Shown piece by piece: positions 36,142 to 44,349 of a stretch of 64,000 bases of DNA; positions within the stretch are counted from its first letter, which is position 1; each line of letters begins with the position of its first letter. Under the pieces are notes generated by a model. That model was not told where the DNA came from. It made no database searches and was given only the letters and a program-made list of their open reading frames with translations. A program made the position numbers and the translations under genes. Source of the stretch: an uncultured Alphaproteobacteria bacterium (lineage in GTDB: Bacteria > Pseudomonadota > Alphaproteobacteria > UBA7985); contig CAJQLX010000001.1 in NCBI GenBank assembly GCA_905479265.1, positions 1-64,000 of the forward strand, given 5' to 3'.

Positions 36142-36906
36142 TTAGAAGGTAATGCGCAGGCCTACGGTACCCGTTGCAATCCAACGACCGGAGGTGTGGA
36201 AGCCGCGAACACTCGGTTCGGAGAACTCACGGAGCCCCTTCAAGGAGAAGTCCAGCGCAACACCCGGAGCAATCTCGGTCTGTGAGCCGAACTCAAGACC
36301 GGCATAGGGCAACGCGTAAGAGTAATCCGTGTCGGTGTTGATACCCACAATGGCGCTGAGCCAAGAGTTACCTTCAACGATACCCAAGCCGATGTCAGTC
36401 GACACTTGCGTGTAATCCGTCACGCTTGGGGTCGAACGACGCGTTAAGTATGGCGCATCGTTAATGCCATCCCACACGTCTTCAATCTCCCACTTGGTCG
36501 CCGTCATGCTGCTCGAAACCCGCAGGTTGGAAAGCGGGTCATTCCACGCGATGCGCGCACCAAGGCCCAAAGACGGGCCAAACTCAAATGTGCCTGCCAA
36601 CGGAATCGAATGCTCTGTGGAAACGGACATCGCGCTGTAGAAGGATACTTCAGCATTGCCAGCCGGGTTGCCCAATGTCACCGGCGCGCCCAAAGCCCAG
36701 ATCGGCTTCATTGTGCGACGCACGACATACTGTGGCTGACCATAGTAATAGTTCGGGCGGTAACCAACGTTGCCGGTGTAGCCCAGAGAAATGGGACCGC
36801 CTTGGCTGAAAACAGGTGCCGAGTAATAGCCCTGTGCCTGCGCGGTACCGACGAAGGACGCAGCAGCCAAAACAAGCGCGCCCAAGGTAGCGGTAATAAA
36901 CTTCAT
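36142..36906 (-). CDS. Putative outer-membrane beta-barrel protein
   Basis: A 254-residue exported protein. A clear signal peptide (KFITATLGALVLAAASFVGTAQAQ) is followed by a Tyr/Gly/Pro/Gln-rich stretch (about 25-65) and then alternating-hydrophobic strands. The C-terminus is GLRITF, with the terminal phenylalanine typical of BAM-inserted barrels. I do not recognise a family. ATG at 36906 has GGAG seven bases upstream. It is convergent with the MttB-like operon and monocistronic. The distance and orientation give no indication that it serves the methylamine genes. Confidence 0.75.
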   Translation of the reverse strand: MKFITATLGALVLAAASFVGTAQAQGYYSAPVFSQGGPISLGYTGNVGYRPNYYYGQPQYVVRRTMKPIWALGAPVTLGNPAGNAEVSFYSAMSVSTEHSIPLAGTFEFGPSLGLGARIAWNDPLSNLRVSSSMTATKWEIEDVWDGINDAPYLTRRSTPSVTDYTQVSTDIGLGIVEGNSWLSAIVGINTDTDYSYALPYAGLEFGSQTEIAPGVALDFSLKGLREFSEPSVRGFHTSGRWIATGTVGLRITF

Positions 36907-37270
36907 GAAATAACTCCAAGTATAAAGCCCACCTGTCAGCCAGCAGCAGACAAGTTCATCACCATGGTTCGCCTACCCCGGCAGGTATTCCTTGAGTTTT
37001 TTCAGTTATGCGAGCTGATTCAGAGATCGGAAAAAACCCTGTTGCATCAATGCTTCAGTCGTTTTCGAAACGCGTTGCGAATGGAAAATGAAGGGCTTGT
37101 TATGCGCGACCCCTGCGCATCTTGAGAATCAGCCCGAATGCCAAAACGAATCGGAAATCACCTGAGTCTCCAAACTTAGCGTCTTTGAGCCCCAAATTGA
37201 GTTTGCTTGAAACCCATTTGTCATTTCTATTGTCCAGGAATTTGACGGCTGAATTTTGAAGGAATGTCCG
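36907..37270. other. Intergenic region without recognisable gene
   Basis: A 364-bp gap between the divergent outer-membrane and isomerase genes. It should contain both promoters. I see no RNA gene, convincing promoter match or open frame of coding character. Confidence 0.6.
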
Positions 37271-38089
37271 ATGGCTGACTTACCCGTCCTTGGGTGTGCG
37301 ATGGAGTTGCACAATCTCGAACACATGGCGCCTTGGGTGCTTGAGAAAAACCGGGATTTGGAAATCCAAGATGGCTATCACGCCTTTGTTCTGGAAAAGA
37401 CAGCCGACAAGGTTGCTGACCGGGTGAAGGCGCTGCTGGGGTCGTCCTACACTGGACGATTGGGACTTCACGGCCCCTTTTACGGCTTTGACCTCGACAG
37501 CATCGACCCGGCCATCCGGAAAGTCGTTCGCATGCGACTGGAGCAGGCTTTGCGAATGGCGCACCGCATGGGCGCGACCCAAATGGTGCTGCACTCGCCA
37601 CTGACGCTGTGGGATCGGGATAACATGGTTCATATGGGGTACGAGGCTGGGAAGATTGGCTTGATCCAAGACACCTTGTCAGACGCCATCAAGATGGCCG
37701 AAGATTTTGGCATCACCATCGTGCTGGAAAATATTCAGGACATCGACCCGACGTGGCGCGTTCGCCTGATCGAGGTTCTTGGCTCTGATCATATCCGCAC
37801 GTCCATCGATACGGGGCACGCCCATTACATGCACGGACGCTTCGGTGCGCCACACGTGGTGGACTTCATCAAAACAGCCGGCAACATGCTCGAACATGTG
37901 CACCTGCAAGACACAGACGGCTCAGCCGATCGACACTGGGGCATTGGCGAAGGCCAATTGCCGTGGTTCCCAATCTTCGAAGCCTTGGGCAAGCTCACCA
38001 GTAACCCTCGGCTGATCATGGAGCCTATGGACGTGCCTGCGGCACCGCGTCACGCGGCTTGGGCAGAAGCGAACGGCTTAGCGCAGTAG
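37271..38089 (+). CDS. Sugar phosphate isomerase/epimerase-family TIM-barrel protein
   Basis: A 272-residue AP-endonuclease-2-like TIM barrel. Metal-ligand regions of the family are present: LGLHGPFYGF, TQMVLHSPL, IVLENIQDID (Glu), TSIDTGHAHYM (Asp, His), LEHVHLQDTDG (His), and MEPMDVP (Glu). Such proteins isomerise or epimerise sugars, inositols or hydroxypyruvate; the substrate is not predictable. ATG at 37271 has AAGGA upstream at eight bases and is preferred over TTG at 37256. It leads a three-gene unit with a 1-bp gap to the next gene. Confidence 0.85.
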   Translation: MADLPVLGCAMELHNLEHMAPWVLEKNRDLEIQDGYHAFVLEKTADKVADRVKALLGSSYTGRLGLHGPFYGFDLDSIDPAIRKVVRMRLEQALRMAHRMGATQMVLHSPLTLWDRDNMVHMGYEAGKIGLIQDTLSDAIKMAEDFGITIVLENIQDIDPTWRVRLIEVLGSDHIRTSIDTGHAHYMHGRFGAPHVVDFIKTAGNMLEHVHLQDTDGSADRHWGIGEGQLPWFPIFEALGKLTSNPRLIMEPMDVPAAPRHAAWAEANGLAQ

Positions 38090-38090
38090 A

Positions 38091-38516
38091 ATGTCCAAAG
38101 CGGCCAACAAGACCCGCCCGTCCCCCGCTAGCGTTGACGAATTCCTGCGGGCGGTTGAGCACGACCGGCGGCGCGAAGACAGTTTTGAAATGCTCGAAAT
38201 CATGACGCGGCTCAGCGGCCATCCGCCTGTGCTTTGGGGCAATATCGTCGGCTTTGGTCATTATCACTACACGTACGAAAGCGGCCGCGAAGGCGAGATG
38301 TTCCTGACTGGTTTTTCGCCCCGGAAAACCGCACTAACCGCTTACATCATGGGGGGGTTTTCAGCCTATGACGACCTTATGAGTCGCTTGGGCCAATTCA
38401 AGATTGGCAAAACCTGCCTCTACATCACGCGGTTATCCAACATCGACCGGTCCGTCCTCGAAGACTTGATCGGGCAATCTCTCGCCTATATGCGCGACAA
38501 GTACAGCGTGGAATAA
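38091..38516 (+). CDS. DUF1801 domain protein
   Basis: A 141-residue soluble protein of the DUF1801 (YdhG-like) family: SVDEFLRAVEHDRRREDSFEMLEIM, then PPVLWGNIVGFGHYHYTY, GFSPRKTALTAYIM, and the C-terminal LSNIDRSVLEDLI. The fold is known from structural genomics but the biochemical role is not. It is tightly coupled to the isomerase (1-bp gap) and the DUF1045 gene (4-bp gap), so it is probably made with them. Confidence 0.85.
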   Translation: MSKAANKTRPSPASVDEFLRAVEHDRRREDSFEMLEIMTRLSGHPPVLWGNIVGFGHYHYTYESGREGEMFLTGFSPRKTALTAYIMGGFSAYDDLMSRLGQFKIGKTCLYITRLSNIDRSVLEDLIGQSLAYMRDKYSVE

Positions 38517-38520
38517 GGCC

Positions 38521-39216
38521 GTGTCCGTTCGCTATGCCGTCTATTACAGTCCAGAAAACACAGCGCTTGGCCGGTTTGGTGCGCGCGTCTTGGGCACCGA
38601 CATTCACCGGGACGCCGCAGCCGTCGAACAATTCCCGCTCAAGGCGCTTGCCGCGGAAGACTTTAAGGCACTGACCGCCACAGCTCGAAATTACGGCTTT
38701 CACGCCACCATGAAAGCGCCGTTTCGCCTCTCAGACGGTCATACGGAAGCAGACCTGATTGCAGTCTTTAGGGAATTTTGCAGCGCAGCCGCGCCGGCGG
38801 ACCTGCCAAAGACATCGGTTCAAAATCTTCACGGATTTCTGGCGGTCATGCCCGCCTCACAGCCCGGCGCCCTGCTGCATTTGGAGCATCGGGTCGTCAC
38901 CGAATTTGACCGCTTCCGAGCGCCTTTAAGCCCGGCTGAGATTGAGCGCAGGCGGCCTGATCAACTCAGCGAGCGACAGCGCCAACATCTGAGCCGGTAT
39001 GGTTACCCGTTCATCATGGACGACTTTCGCTTCCATATGACATTGACGGGCCGCCTGACGCGTGGGCCGGTGGACATGGCATTGCACGCCGAGCTGCAAG
39101 ATCTCTATGCGCGCTTGGTTCCCGACGCGGACCAAACCCTCGACAGCCTGACGCTCACAACCCAAAAATCTCCCTCCCTGCCCTTCACAGCACTGGCGAC
39201 ATGCTCACTGGGATGA
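38521..39216 (+). CDS. DUF1045 / 2H-phosphoesterase-like protein
   Basis: A 231-residue DUF1045 protein (TIGR03223, often labelled phosphonate metabolism protein). It carries two HxT/S motifs of the 2H phosphoesterase superfamily, YGFHATMKAPF and FRFHMTLTGRL, so it could hydrolyse cyclic phosphates. Homologues are common in C-P lyase (phn) operons, where a cyclic phosphoribosyl intermediate exists, but no phn gene is seen here. GTG at 38521 is the start. It is last in the three-gene unit, before a long gap. Confidence 0.85.
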   Translation: MSVRYAVYYSPENTALGRFGARVLGTDIHRDAAAVEQFPLKALAAEDFKALTATARNYGFHATMKAPFRLSDGHTEADLIAVFREFCSAAAPADLPKTSVQNLHGFLAVMPASQPGALLHLEHRVVTEFDRFRAPLSPAEIERRRPDQLSERQRQHLSRYGYPFIMDDFRFHMTLTGRLTRGPVDMALHAELQDLYARLVPDADQTLDSLTLTTQKSPSLPFTALATCSLG

Positions 39217-39873
39217 ACGCAGATGATCCATCCGGAATACGTCGTTATGTAATGTTTTTGCATTATAAAAATCAATTTTAGGTATACACACATATTGCAA
39301 ATGGCTATTTCCAGCGAACGTGCGCGGTTTTAGGGAATTTTCTAAGGCAACTGGAAAACGTCTCGCCAGTTTTTCCTTGGCGTTGGATTGGCGCGAAGGG
39401 CGTTTGGGCCAAGCCGTGGGCGCGCTTTAAGGGCGTTGAACGCCAGCTTTTTCGAGGGTGCGTAACGCTATTTTTCAACGTCGATTGCCCGCAAAAACCG
39501 AACGATGACAGCGCACATTTTTTGTTTTTTATCAGTTTGTTAAGGGGCGATGAGCTGAGCTTCCCGCCCAAAAAGGTGAATGCCATTCTGTCTGTGCTTG
39601 GTACAGAAACCGCACGCGGGTAAGCGCGCCGTTGAACGCCAAAACATCTCTACTGTGCAATGCTGCTCCTCATTGAATAATTCATCTGCAATGCACGCAT
39701 TATAAAAAATGGATTACCATTTGCTCTCCTCCCTCTGCCGATCTTCTGAGTTCAGTGCTCTTTGCCCCTCCAGCCCCGTCTGAAAGGGTGCTTGCACCGC
39801 TCTGAAGCCTACGAAGGATTGAGTTTATCGCTCAAGCCTCCGGCGCAGATGAAAGTCTTTTTTGGAGCGAACG
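39217..39873. other. Long AT-rich intergenic region upstream of the surface locus
   Basis: A 657-bp gap of lower GC content, the longest in the window, with no convincing gene. Two 12-mers are each present twice: GCATTATAAAAA (39258-39269 and 39697-39708) and CGTTGAACGCCA (39434-39445 and 39630-39641). A 93-codon frame on the minus strand (39305-39586) has no coding character. It probably holds the promoter and control elements of the surface locus; the second GCATTATAAAAA lies about 165 bp before the first gene. Confidence 0.6.
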
Positions 39874-42192
39874 ATGAAAACGAAATTGTTACTGGCCGGT
39901 GCGTCTGCGCTGGCTTTGACGTGGGCGTCTACGGCCCACGCGGAAAACGTGGGTATTGGTGTCCTAGAACCCCAAGCCGTCCTGCACGTCGCAGGTGAGA
40001 CAACAAACTCAAATGACGTAATTTTCCAGAATCTTGATGCTTATGATGGCACGGCCAACACGGAAAACGTGCTGTTGGTTGACGAAGACGACGGCCAACG
40101 CGTCAAAACGGTGCCGCTTACTGACCTTTTGGTCGATGACAGTTTCGTAAACACGAGCTTTGACTTCGACTCTGCAACCAATTTGCTGTCCATCTCAGAA
40201 GGCGGCCTGACCCTGATCGCGGATCTATCTACGCTGTCAGACACGCTGAGCAACACCGACACCAACACCACCATTGCCTCGGTAAGCTATCTCAATGGTG
40301 TGGTCACGATCACGGATTCCGATGGCAACACCTTCCCCGTCGATATTTCGGCGGTTGATACCACTGTTTCCAACAGCGACGTGGCCTATGATCCGATCAC
40401 GAACCTCCTGACCATTGAAGAAGACGGGCTGACGTTCATCACGGACCTGTCTGACTTGCAGGATACAGACACGGACACTGTGATCGTCGACGTTACCTAC
40501 GACGGTGTAGCCAACACGCTCTCGGTTTTGGATAGCGGCCTGAACCAATTCGATGTGGATTTGACTGATCTGCAAGATACTTTCACGGACCTCAATCTTG
40601 GCAACTCGAACCTCACACAGACCGCAGGTGACGCTGTCCGCACCTACGATGCTGGCAATCAGGAGCTCCACTTTGTCAACGGTAGCTTTGTGCTGGGTAA
40701 TTCCACGCGCGTCGACGAAGGCGAATCAGACTCCCAAGCTGCGGGAACGCAAGCGGGCAACGGTTACACCGAAACCCCGGCTCTTTACACGCAGATCATT
40801 GAGGCCATCAATGAGACCGGCCCGCAATCTACCGGCATCGCATTCAGCAACGATGGTACCTATAATTCGACCACAGACGTGGTCTCCCTCTTTACGAACG
40901 GACAAAATCGGCTTGTCGCTCATGGCAACGGCCATGTGCAGCTTAACGAGTACGGCCAGAACATTGCTAGATTCCCAGGCGACGCGGCCTTAGACAAATA
41001 TCTGACCGTTGGCATTCAAGGATACATCCGAGAGGTCCCTGCCCCGGTAGACACGACGATTTCCAACACCGGTGCCAGCCTCGATGGGCAAAACGTTCTA
41101 ACCATCACTGACGAAACCGGCGATATCAGTGTCGATCTGTCAGGCTTGGCCGTTACCTTGAGCGACACGACTGTTTCCAACACTGCGGCAACGCTTGATG
41201 GCCTGACAAACGTGCTGACCATCACCGATGAGACGGGCGATGTGACCGTTGATCTTTCGGCACTGTCAGACACTGACACCACTATCTCCAACACCGCAGC
41301 GACGCTCGATGGGCTGACAAACGTGCTGACCATCACTGACGAAACCGGTGATGTGACGGTCGACTTGTCTTCGCTGTCAGATGCGCTGAACGACACCACC
41401 GTATCAAACACGGCGGCGACATTCGACGGGGCAACCAACGTGCTGACCATCACCGATGAAACCGGCGATGTTGCTGTCGATATTTCTGCTGTTGATACCG
41501 ACACCACTGATCTGGACTGGGCGGTTTCTGGAACCGCGTCTGACCTGTCCACCGGCATTGGCGACAACATCTACACCAACGGAAACGTTGGCATTAACAC
41601 CGACGCGCCTTTGTATCCGTTGGTGGTCGATACAGCCGCGACCCAAAACGCTTTGGTGGTTCGTGAAGCAACCGAAGGCGCAGAGACCTTGGGCCGTGTG
41701 GGCGTTGGAACGGACACGCCGGGCTACTCGCTGGACGTGAGCGGAGACATTCGCGCGACGGGCAGCATTTATTCCGGTGATCAGTTCCTCGCATCGAACT
41801 TTTTCCAAACCTCAGATCGTCGCCTGAAAACGGAAATTGAAGGCTTCAACCGCGGTCTGGAAATCCTGCGTCAAATGCGTCTGGTCTCCTACCGCTACAA
41901 CGGTCTCGGCCTGCCGACCAATACCGAGCGGCTGCACTATGGCGTGATCGCCCAAGAGCTACAGGCGATTGATCCTGAGCTGGTTGGTTCGTTCTACTCA
42001 CCAGAAGATCGCATGGATTACATGACCGTTAACGTCCAATCCATGACCTACGTGCTCGCCAATGCTCTGCAGCAGTTGGATGCAGAAAATGCGCGGATCA
42101 CAGCGGTCCTGCTGGACTCCGAGGCGCGCATCAGCCGTCTCGAAGAAAGCATGCGCCTCATGGCGGCACGCCTCGGCGTCTCTGATCAGTAG
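39874..42192 (+). CDS. Secreted fibre-like protein with C-terminal S74 chaperone domain
   Basis: A 772-residue exported protein. ATG at 39874 has GGAG six bases upstream and starts a signal peptide (KTKLLLAGASALALTWASTAHAE). The body is built from about eight repeats of 30-39 residues with a core like TNVLTITDETGDVTVDLS, four degenerate then four nearly identical. A head-like segment follows (about 560-645, with VGINTDAPLYPL and GVGTDTPGYSLDVSGDIRATGSIYS). The C-terminus, from Ser 647 (SDRRLKTEIEGFNRGLEIL, then HYGVIAQELQAIDPEL), is a Peptidase_S74 intramolecular chaperone, which trimerises fibres and self-cleaves before the serine in phage proteins. It ends in a coiled coil. A trimeric surface fibre is the likely product; the ligand is unknown. 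Confidence 0.85.
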   Translation: MKTKLLLAGASALALTWASTAHAENVGIGVLEPQAVLHVAGETTNSNDVIFQNLDAYDGTANTENVLLVDEDDGQRVKTVPLTDLLVDDSFVNTSFDFDSATNLLSISEGGLTLIADLSTLSDTLSNTDTNTTIASVSYLNGVVTITDSDGNTFPVDISAVDTTVSNSDVAYDPITNLLTIEEDGLTFITDLSDLQDTDTDTVIVDVTYDGVANTLSVLDSGLNQFDVDLTDLQDTFTDLNLGNSNLTQTAGDAVRTYDAGNQELHFVNGSFVLGNSTRVDEGESDSQAAGTQAGNGYTETPALYTQIIEAINETGPQSTGIAFSNDGTYNSTTDVVSLFTNGQNRLVAHGNGHVQLNEYGQNIARFPGDAALDKYLTVGIQGYIREVPAPVDTTISNTGASLDGQNVLTITDETGDISVDLSGLAVTLSDTTVSNTAATLDGLTNVLTITDETGDVTVDLSALSDTDTTISNTAATLDGLTNVLTITDETGDVTVDLSSLSDALNDTTVSNTAATFDGATNVLTITDETGDVAVDISAVDTDTTDLDWAVSGTASDLSTGIGDNIYTNGNVGINTDAPLYPLVVDTAATQNALVVREATEGAETLGRVGVGTDTPGYSLDVSGDIRATGSIYSGDQFLASNFFQTSDRRLKTEIEGFNRGLEILRQMRLVSYRYNGLGLPTNTERLHYGVIAQELQAIDPELVGSFYSPEDRMDYMTVNVQSMTYVLANALQQLDAENARITAVLLDSEARISRLEESMRLMAARLGVSDQ
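41050..41508 (+). repeat. In-gene tandem repeats, four near-identical units
   Basis: Units begin at about 41050, 41164, 41275 and 41392 and are 111-117 bp long, encoding 37-39 residues each that share NVLTITDETGD. Nucleotide identity between units two and three is high, so copy number could vary by recombination. Four older, diverged units occupy about 40150-40590. Confidence 0.85.
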
Positions 42193-42206
42193 CCCCCCCC
42201 GCGTAG

Positions 42207-42283
42207 CTGGCTCTCCCCAGTCCCCCGACCGAGCCAGATGCTGATCAGCGCAAACCGGACAGGCCCCCAAAGCCTGTCCGGTT
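42207..42283 (+). terminator. Two hairpins between the two S74 genes
   Basis: CTGGCTC (42207-42213) can pair with GAGCCAG (42231-42237). A perfect 12-bp stem AACCGGACAGGC (42253-42264) with GCCTGTCCGGTT (42272-42283) follows, with a 7-nt loop. The stem ends in CCCCTTCGTTTT, a weak U tract, so it could be a partial terminator, or a barrier that sets the 3' end of the first gene's mRNA. Confidence 0.5.
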
Positions 42284-42317
42284 CCCCTTCGTTTTCACGC
42301 GACCAGAGTGATCCAGA

Positions 42318-43262
42318 ATGAAACCCTTTTGCGTTCCCGTTGACCGAGCTGCTCTCGCCTTTACCGCGCTTGCCGCTGCGCTGATGACAGCGTCGCTGGG
42401 CCACGGAGATGTGGGCATTGGCACGGACATGCCGACGGCCAAGCTGCATGTCGTGGGGGAAAGCAATCAAGATGGAAGCGACCTTCGCATTGAAAATCTC
42501 GACCCACCTCAAGCCGGCGAAGCGCTGCGGGTTATTGTGACGGACGACGCGGGGTATTTCCACGCGCTTGCCCCCGACGACCTGCCGCTGTCTGGTGCCG
42601 AAACCACGACCGGAACGACCGCCAGCGATGATGATTGGCGTGTGTCGATCCCGGGAAGTGCACTGACCATCGACAGTACGATTTACACCAACAATCGCGT
42701 CGGCATTGGCGTGACAATTCCAGCTTACGAACTGGACATTCAAGGCGACATTCGGGCGACAGGGTCGCTCTTTGCCTCCAACCACGTCATCACCCACGCG
42801 ACGTTTGCAACGTCTGACCGGCGCTTCAAGCGAGACATCGAGAGCTATGACAACGGCCTCGACCACGTCCGCGCCATGCAGCCGAAACAGTTTCGATACA
42901 CCGACAATGCCCCCGGTGGGCCCAGCGAGCGCCTGTATTATGGCTTGATCGCTCAAGACGCCGCCAGCATTGACGCGAACCTCGTCCAATCCTTTCCCCT
43001 GCCCACCAGCGCGCACGACGCAACGCCCGAAACCTACTTAGGCGTGGACAGTCAGCGCCTGGTCTTCACCCTGATTTCAGCGGTAAAGGCACTGGACGCC
43101 AAAGACCGCGAAATCGACGAACTGCGCACACGGCTTGAAGAGCTCGAAGCGTTGGTCACCCCTCGATCTCCAAACGGGGAATACCTCAGCGTCCGCAGAT
43201 TCCCTGCCGACGCTTTCCTTAACCATACAAACCCTCATTTACAGCCCAAGGAATATTTTTGA
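42318..43262 (+). CDS. Second exported S74-domain protein
   Basis: A 314-residue relative of the fibre protein without the repeat shaft. The N-terminus is a plausible signal sequence (AALAFTALAAALMTASLGHG). The mature start DVGIGTDMPTAKLHVVGES resembles that of the larger protein (NVGIGVLEPQAVLHVAGET), and DIQGDIRATGSLFAS repeats its head segment. The S74 domain begins at Ser 166 (SDRRFKRDIESYDNGLDHV, then YYGLIAQDAASID) and a C-terminal coiled coil follows (about 255-280). It may be a short fibre, a cap, or a partner that forms mixed trimers. Its stop overlaps the next gene by one base. Confidence 0.82.
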   Translation: MKPFCVPVDRAALAFTALAAALMTASLGHGDVGIGTDMPTAKLHVVGESNQDGSDLRIENLDPPQAGEALRVIVTDDAGYFHALAPDDLPLSGAETTTGTTASDDDWRVSIPGSALTIDSTIYTNNRVGIGVTIPAYELDIQGDIRATGSLFASNHVITHATFATSDRRFKRDIESYDNGLDHVRAMQPKQFRYTDNAPGGPSERLYYGLIAQDAASIDANLVQSFPLPTSAHDATPETYLGVDSQRLVFTLISAVKALDAKDREIDELRTRLEELEALVTPRSPNGEYLSVRRFPADAFLNHTNPHLQPKEYF

Positions 43263-44323
43263 TGAAAATGCTGTCGTTGGCCGTCGTGGCCATGGGAGCT
43301 TTGGCACTGCCGTTCGGTGCACAGGCTCTCTCCGTGTCTGTTGTTTTTGACGCCTCCCGCGAGGCAGATTTGAACTGGTCTGAACACGTCCAAGCTGGTT
43401 TGGCCCTCTCACTCGGAAGCGTGGGCGATATTCAGGTTTTGGACCCCGTCGGCTATTCGGGGCCGGATGATTTTGCGGCGCTGGTTTCTGATCTCGCCAC
43501 GGATGTTGTCATCACCAATTTCCCCCAAGCCAGCACCGTTTTGAGCGATGAGGCGAGCCGTCCGCTGCTGATGAATCTCAGCCCGGCGATGACCAACACG
43601 TGCGATAAGAGCACCCTGCACCTTGCCGGTGATGTCGCGCTTGGGCGCTTGGCGGCTCTCTATATGAACGATTTGAACGCCCAGCGTACGTTCGCGTTTG
43701 TAAAGGAAAACGAAGAAGGTCAGCAAAATCTCGCAGACTTTCGGCGTGCCTTCACGGGCGGATTGGGCGGCGCAGCCTTTGCCGAGCCGGATCAATCAAA
43801 CTTTGACAATGAAATCGCTATTCTGCGCGTGACCAAAGCCGATGGTGCTTACTTCGATCTCGAAGGCGATGCCCTGTATCGCTACCTCGACGCCTTTGCC
43901 CAAGGCGTGGTCTCGGACACCCTGAACACCGTCACCACGTCGGAAATTGACTACGATCGTTTGCCCGAAGATACCCGGGCGGCTCTGTCGTCGATGACGC
44001 TGGTTTCAGCATGGAACCCCGACACCGTAGACGCGGCTGAATTCAAGGCGGCCTTTAACGCGCAACTTGGCGAAGACCCGAGCTTTGCGGGTTTGATGGG
44101 GTTTGAGGCTGGCGATCTGTTGCTCAAGGCGATGAAAGGGACAGAAGACACACTGTTCGACAATGTCGTTTCCCTGTCATGGCAATCGCCGCGCGGGCCG
44201 GTTTCCTTTGATGCCTATGGCTACGCAATCGTTCCCGTCGGCGCGTACGGTTTCACCGATACCGCCCTTTCGCTCAAAGGGCGGATTTCGGTCCAGACCA
44301 ACCATGGTTGCAGCGAAAGCTAA
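43262..44323 (+). CDS. Periplasmic-binding-fold protein in the surface locus
   Basis: A 353-residue exported protein with a signal peptide (KMLSLAVVAMGALALPFGAQA). The mature part looks like a type I periplasmic binding fold of the branched-chain amino-acid class: SVSVVFDASREADLNW, then DVVITNFPQA, RPLLMNLSPAMTNTC, AALYMNDLNAQRTFAFV, and a C-terminal lobe with FAGLMGFEAGDLLLKAM. It contains only two cysteines, one in TNTCDKST and one near the C-terminus. No permease or ATPase gene is near. ATG at 43262 overlaps the previous stop (TGATG) and has AAGGA upstream. A ligand-binding component of a surface structure is possible; this is inference. Confidence 0.7.
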   Translation: MKMLSLAVVAMGALALPFGAQALSVSVVFDASREADLNWSEHVQAGLALSLGSVGDIQVLDPVGYSGPDDFAALVSDLATDVVITNFPQASTVLSDEASRPLLMNLSPAMTNTCDKSTLHLAGDVALGRLAALYMNDLNAQRTFAFVKENEEGQQNLADFRRAFTGGLGGAAFAEPDQSNFDNEIAILRVTKADGAYFDLEGDALYRYLDAFAQGVVSDTLNTVTTSEIDYDRLPEDTRAALSSMTLVSAWNPDTVDAAEFKAAFNAQLGEDPSFAGLMGFEAGDLLLKAMKGTEDTLFDNVVSLSWQSPRGPVSFDAYGYAIVPVGAYGFTDTALSLKGRISVQTNHGCSES

Positions 44324-44349
44324 GCGCTTTACAGGGGCAGAACACGGCA

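Noticed and set aside
39305-39586. 93-codon open frame on the minus strand in the long gap, with a similarly open but start-less plus-strand frame over the same stretch
   Set aside because: No ribosome-binding site, no recognisable domain and composition unlike neighbouring genes; the region reads as AT-rich non-coding DNA.
39874-43262. S74 domains as evidence of a prophage
   Set aside because: Both proteins have signal peptides and there are no phage head, tail, lysis, replication or integrase genes in the window.
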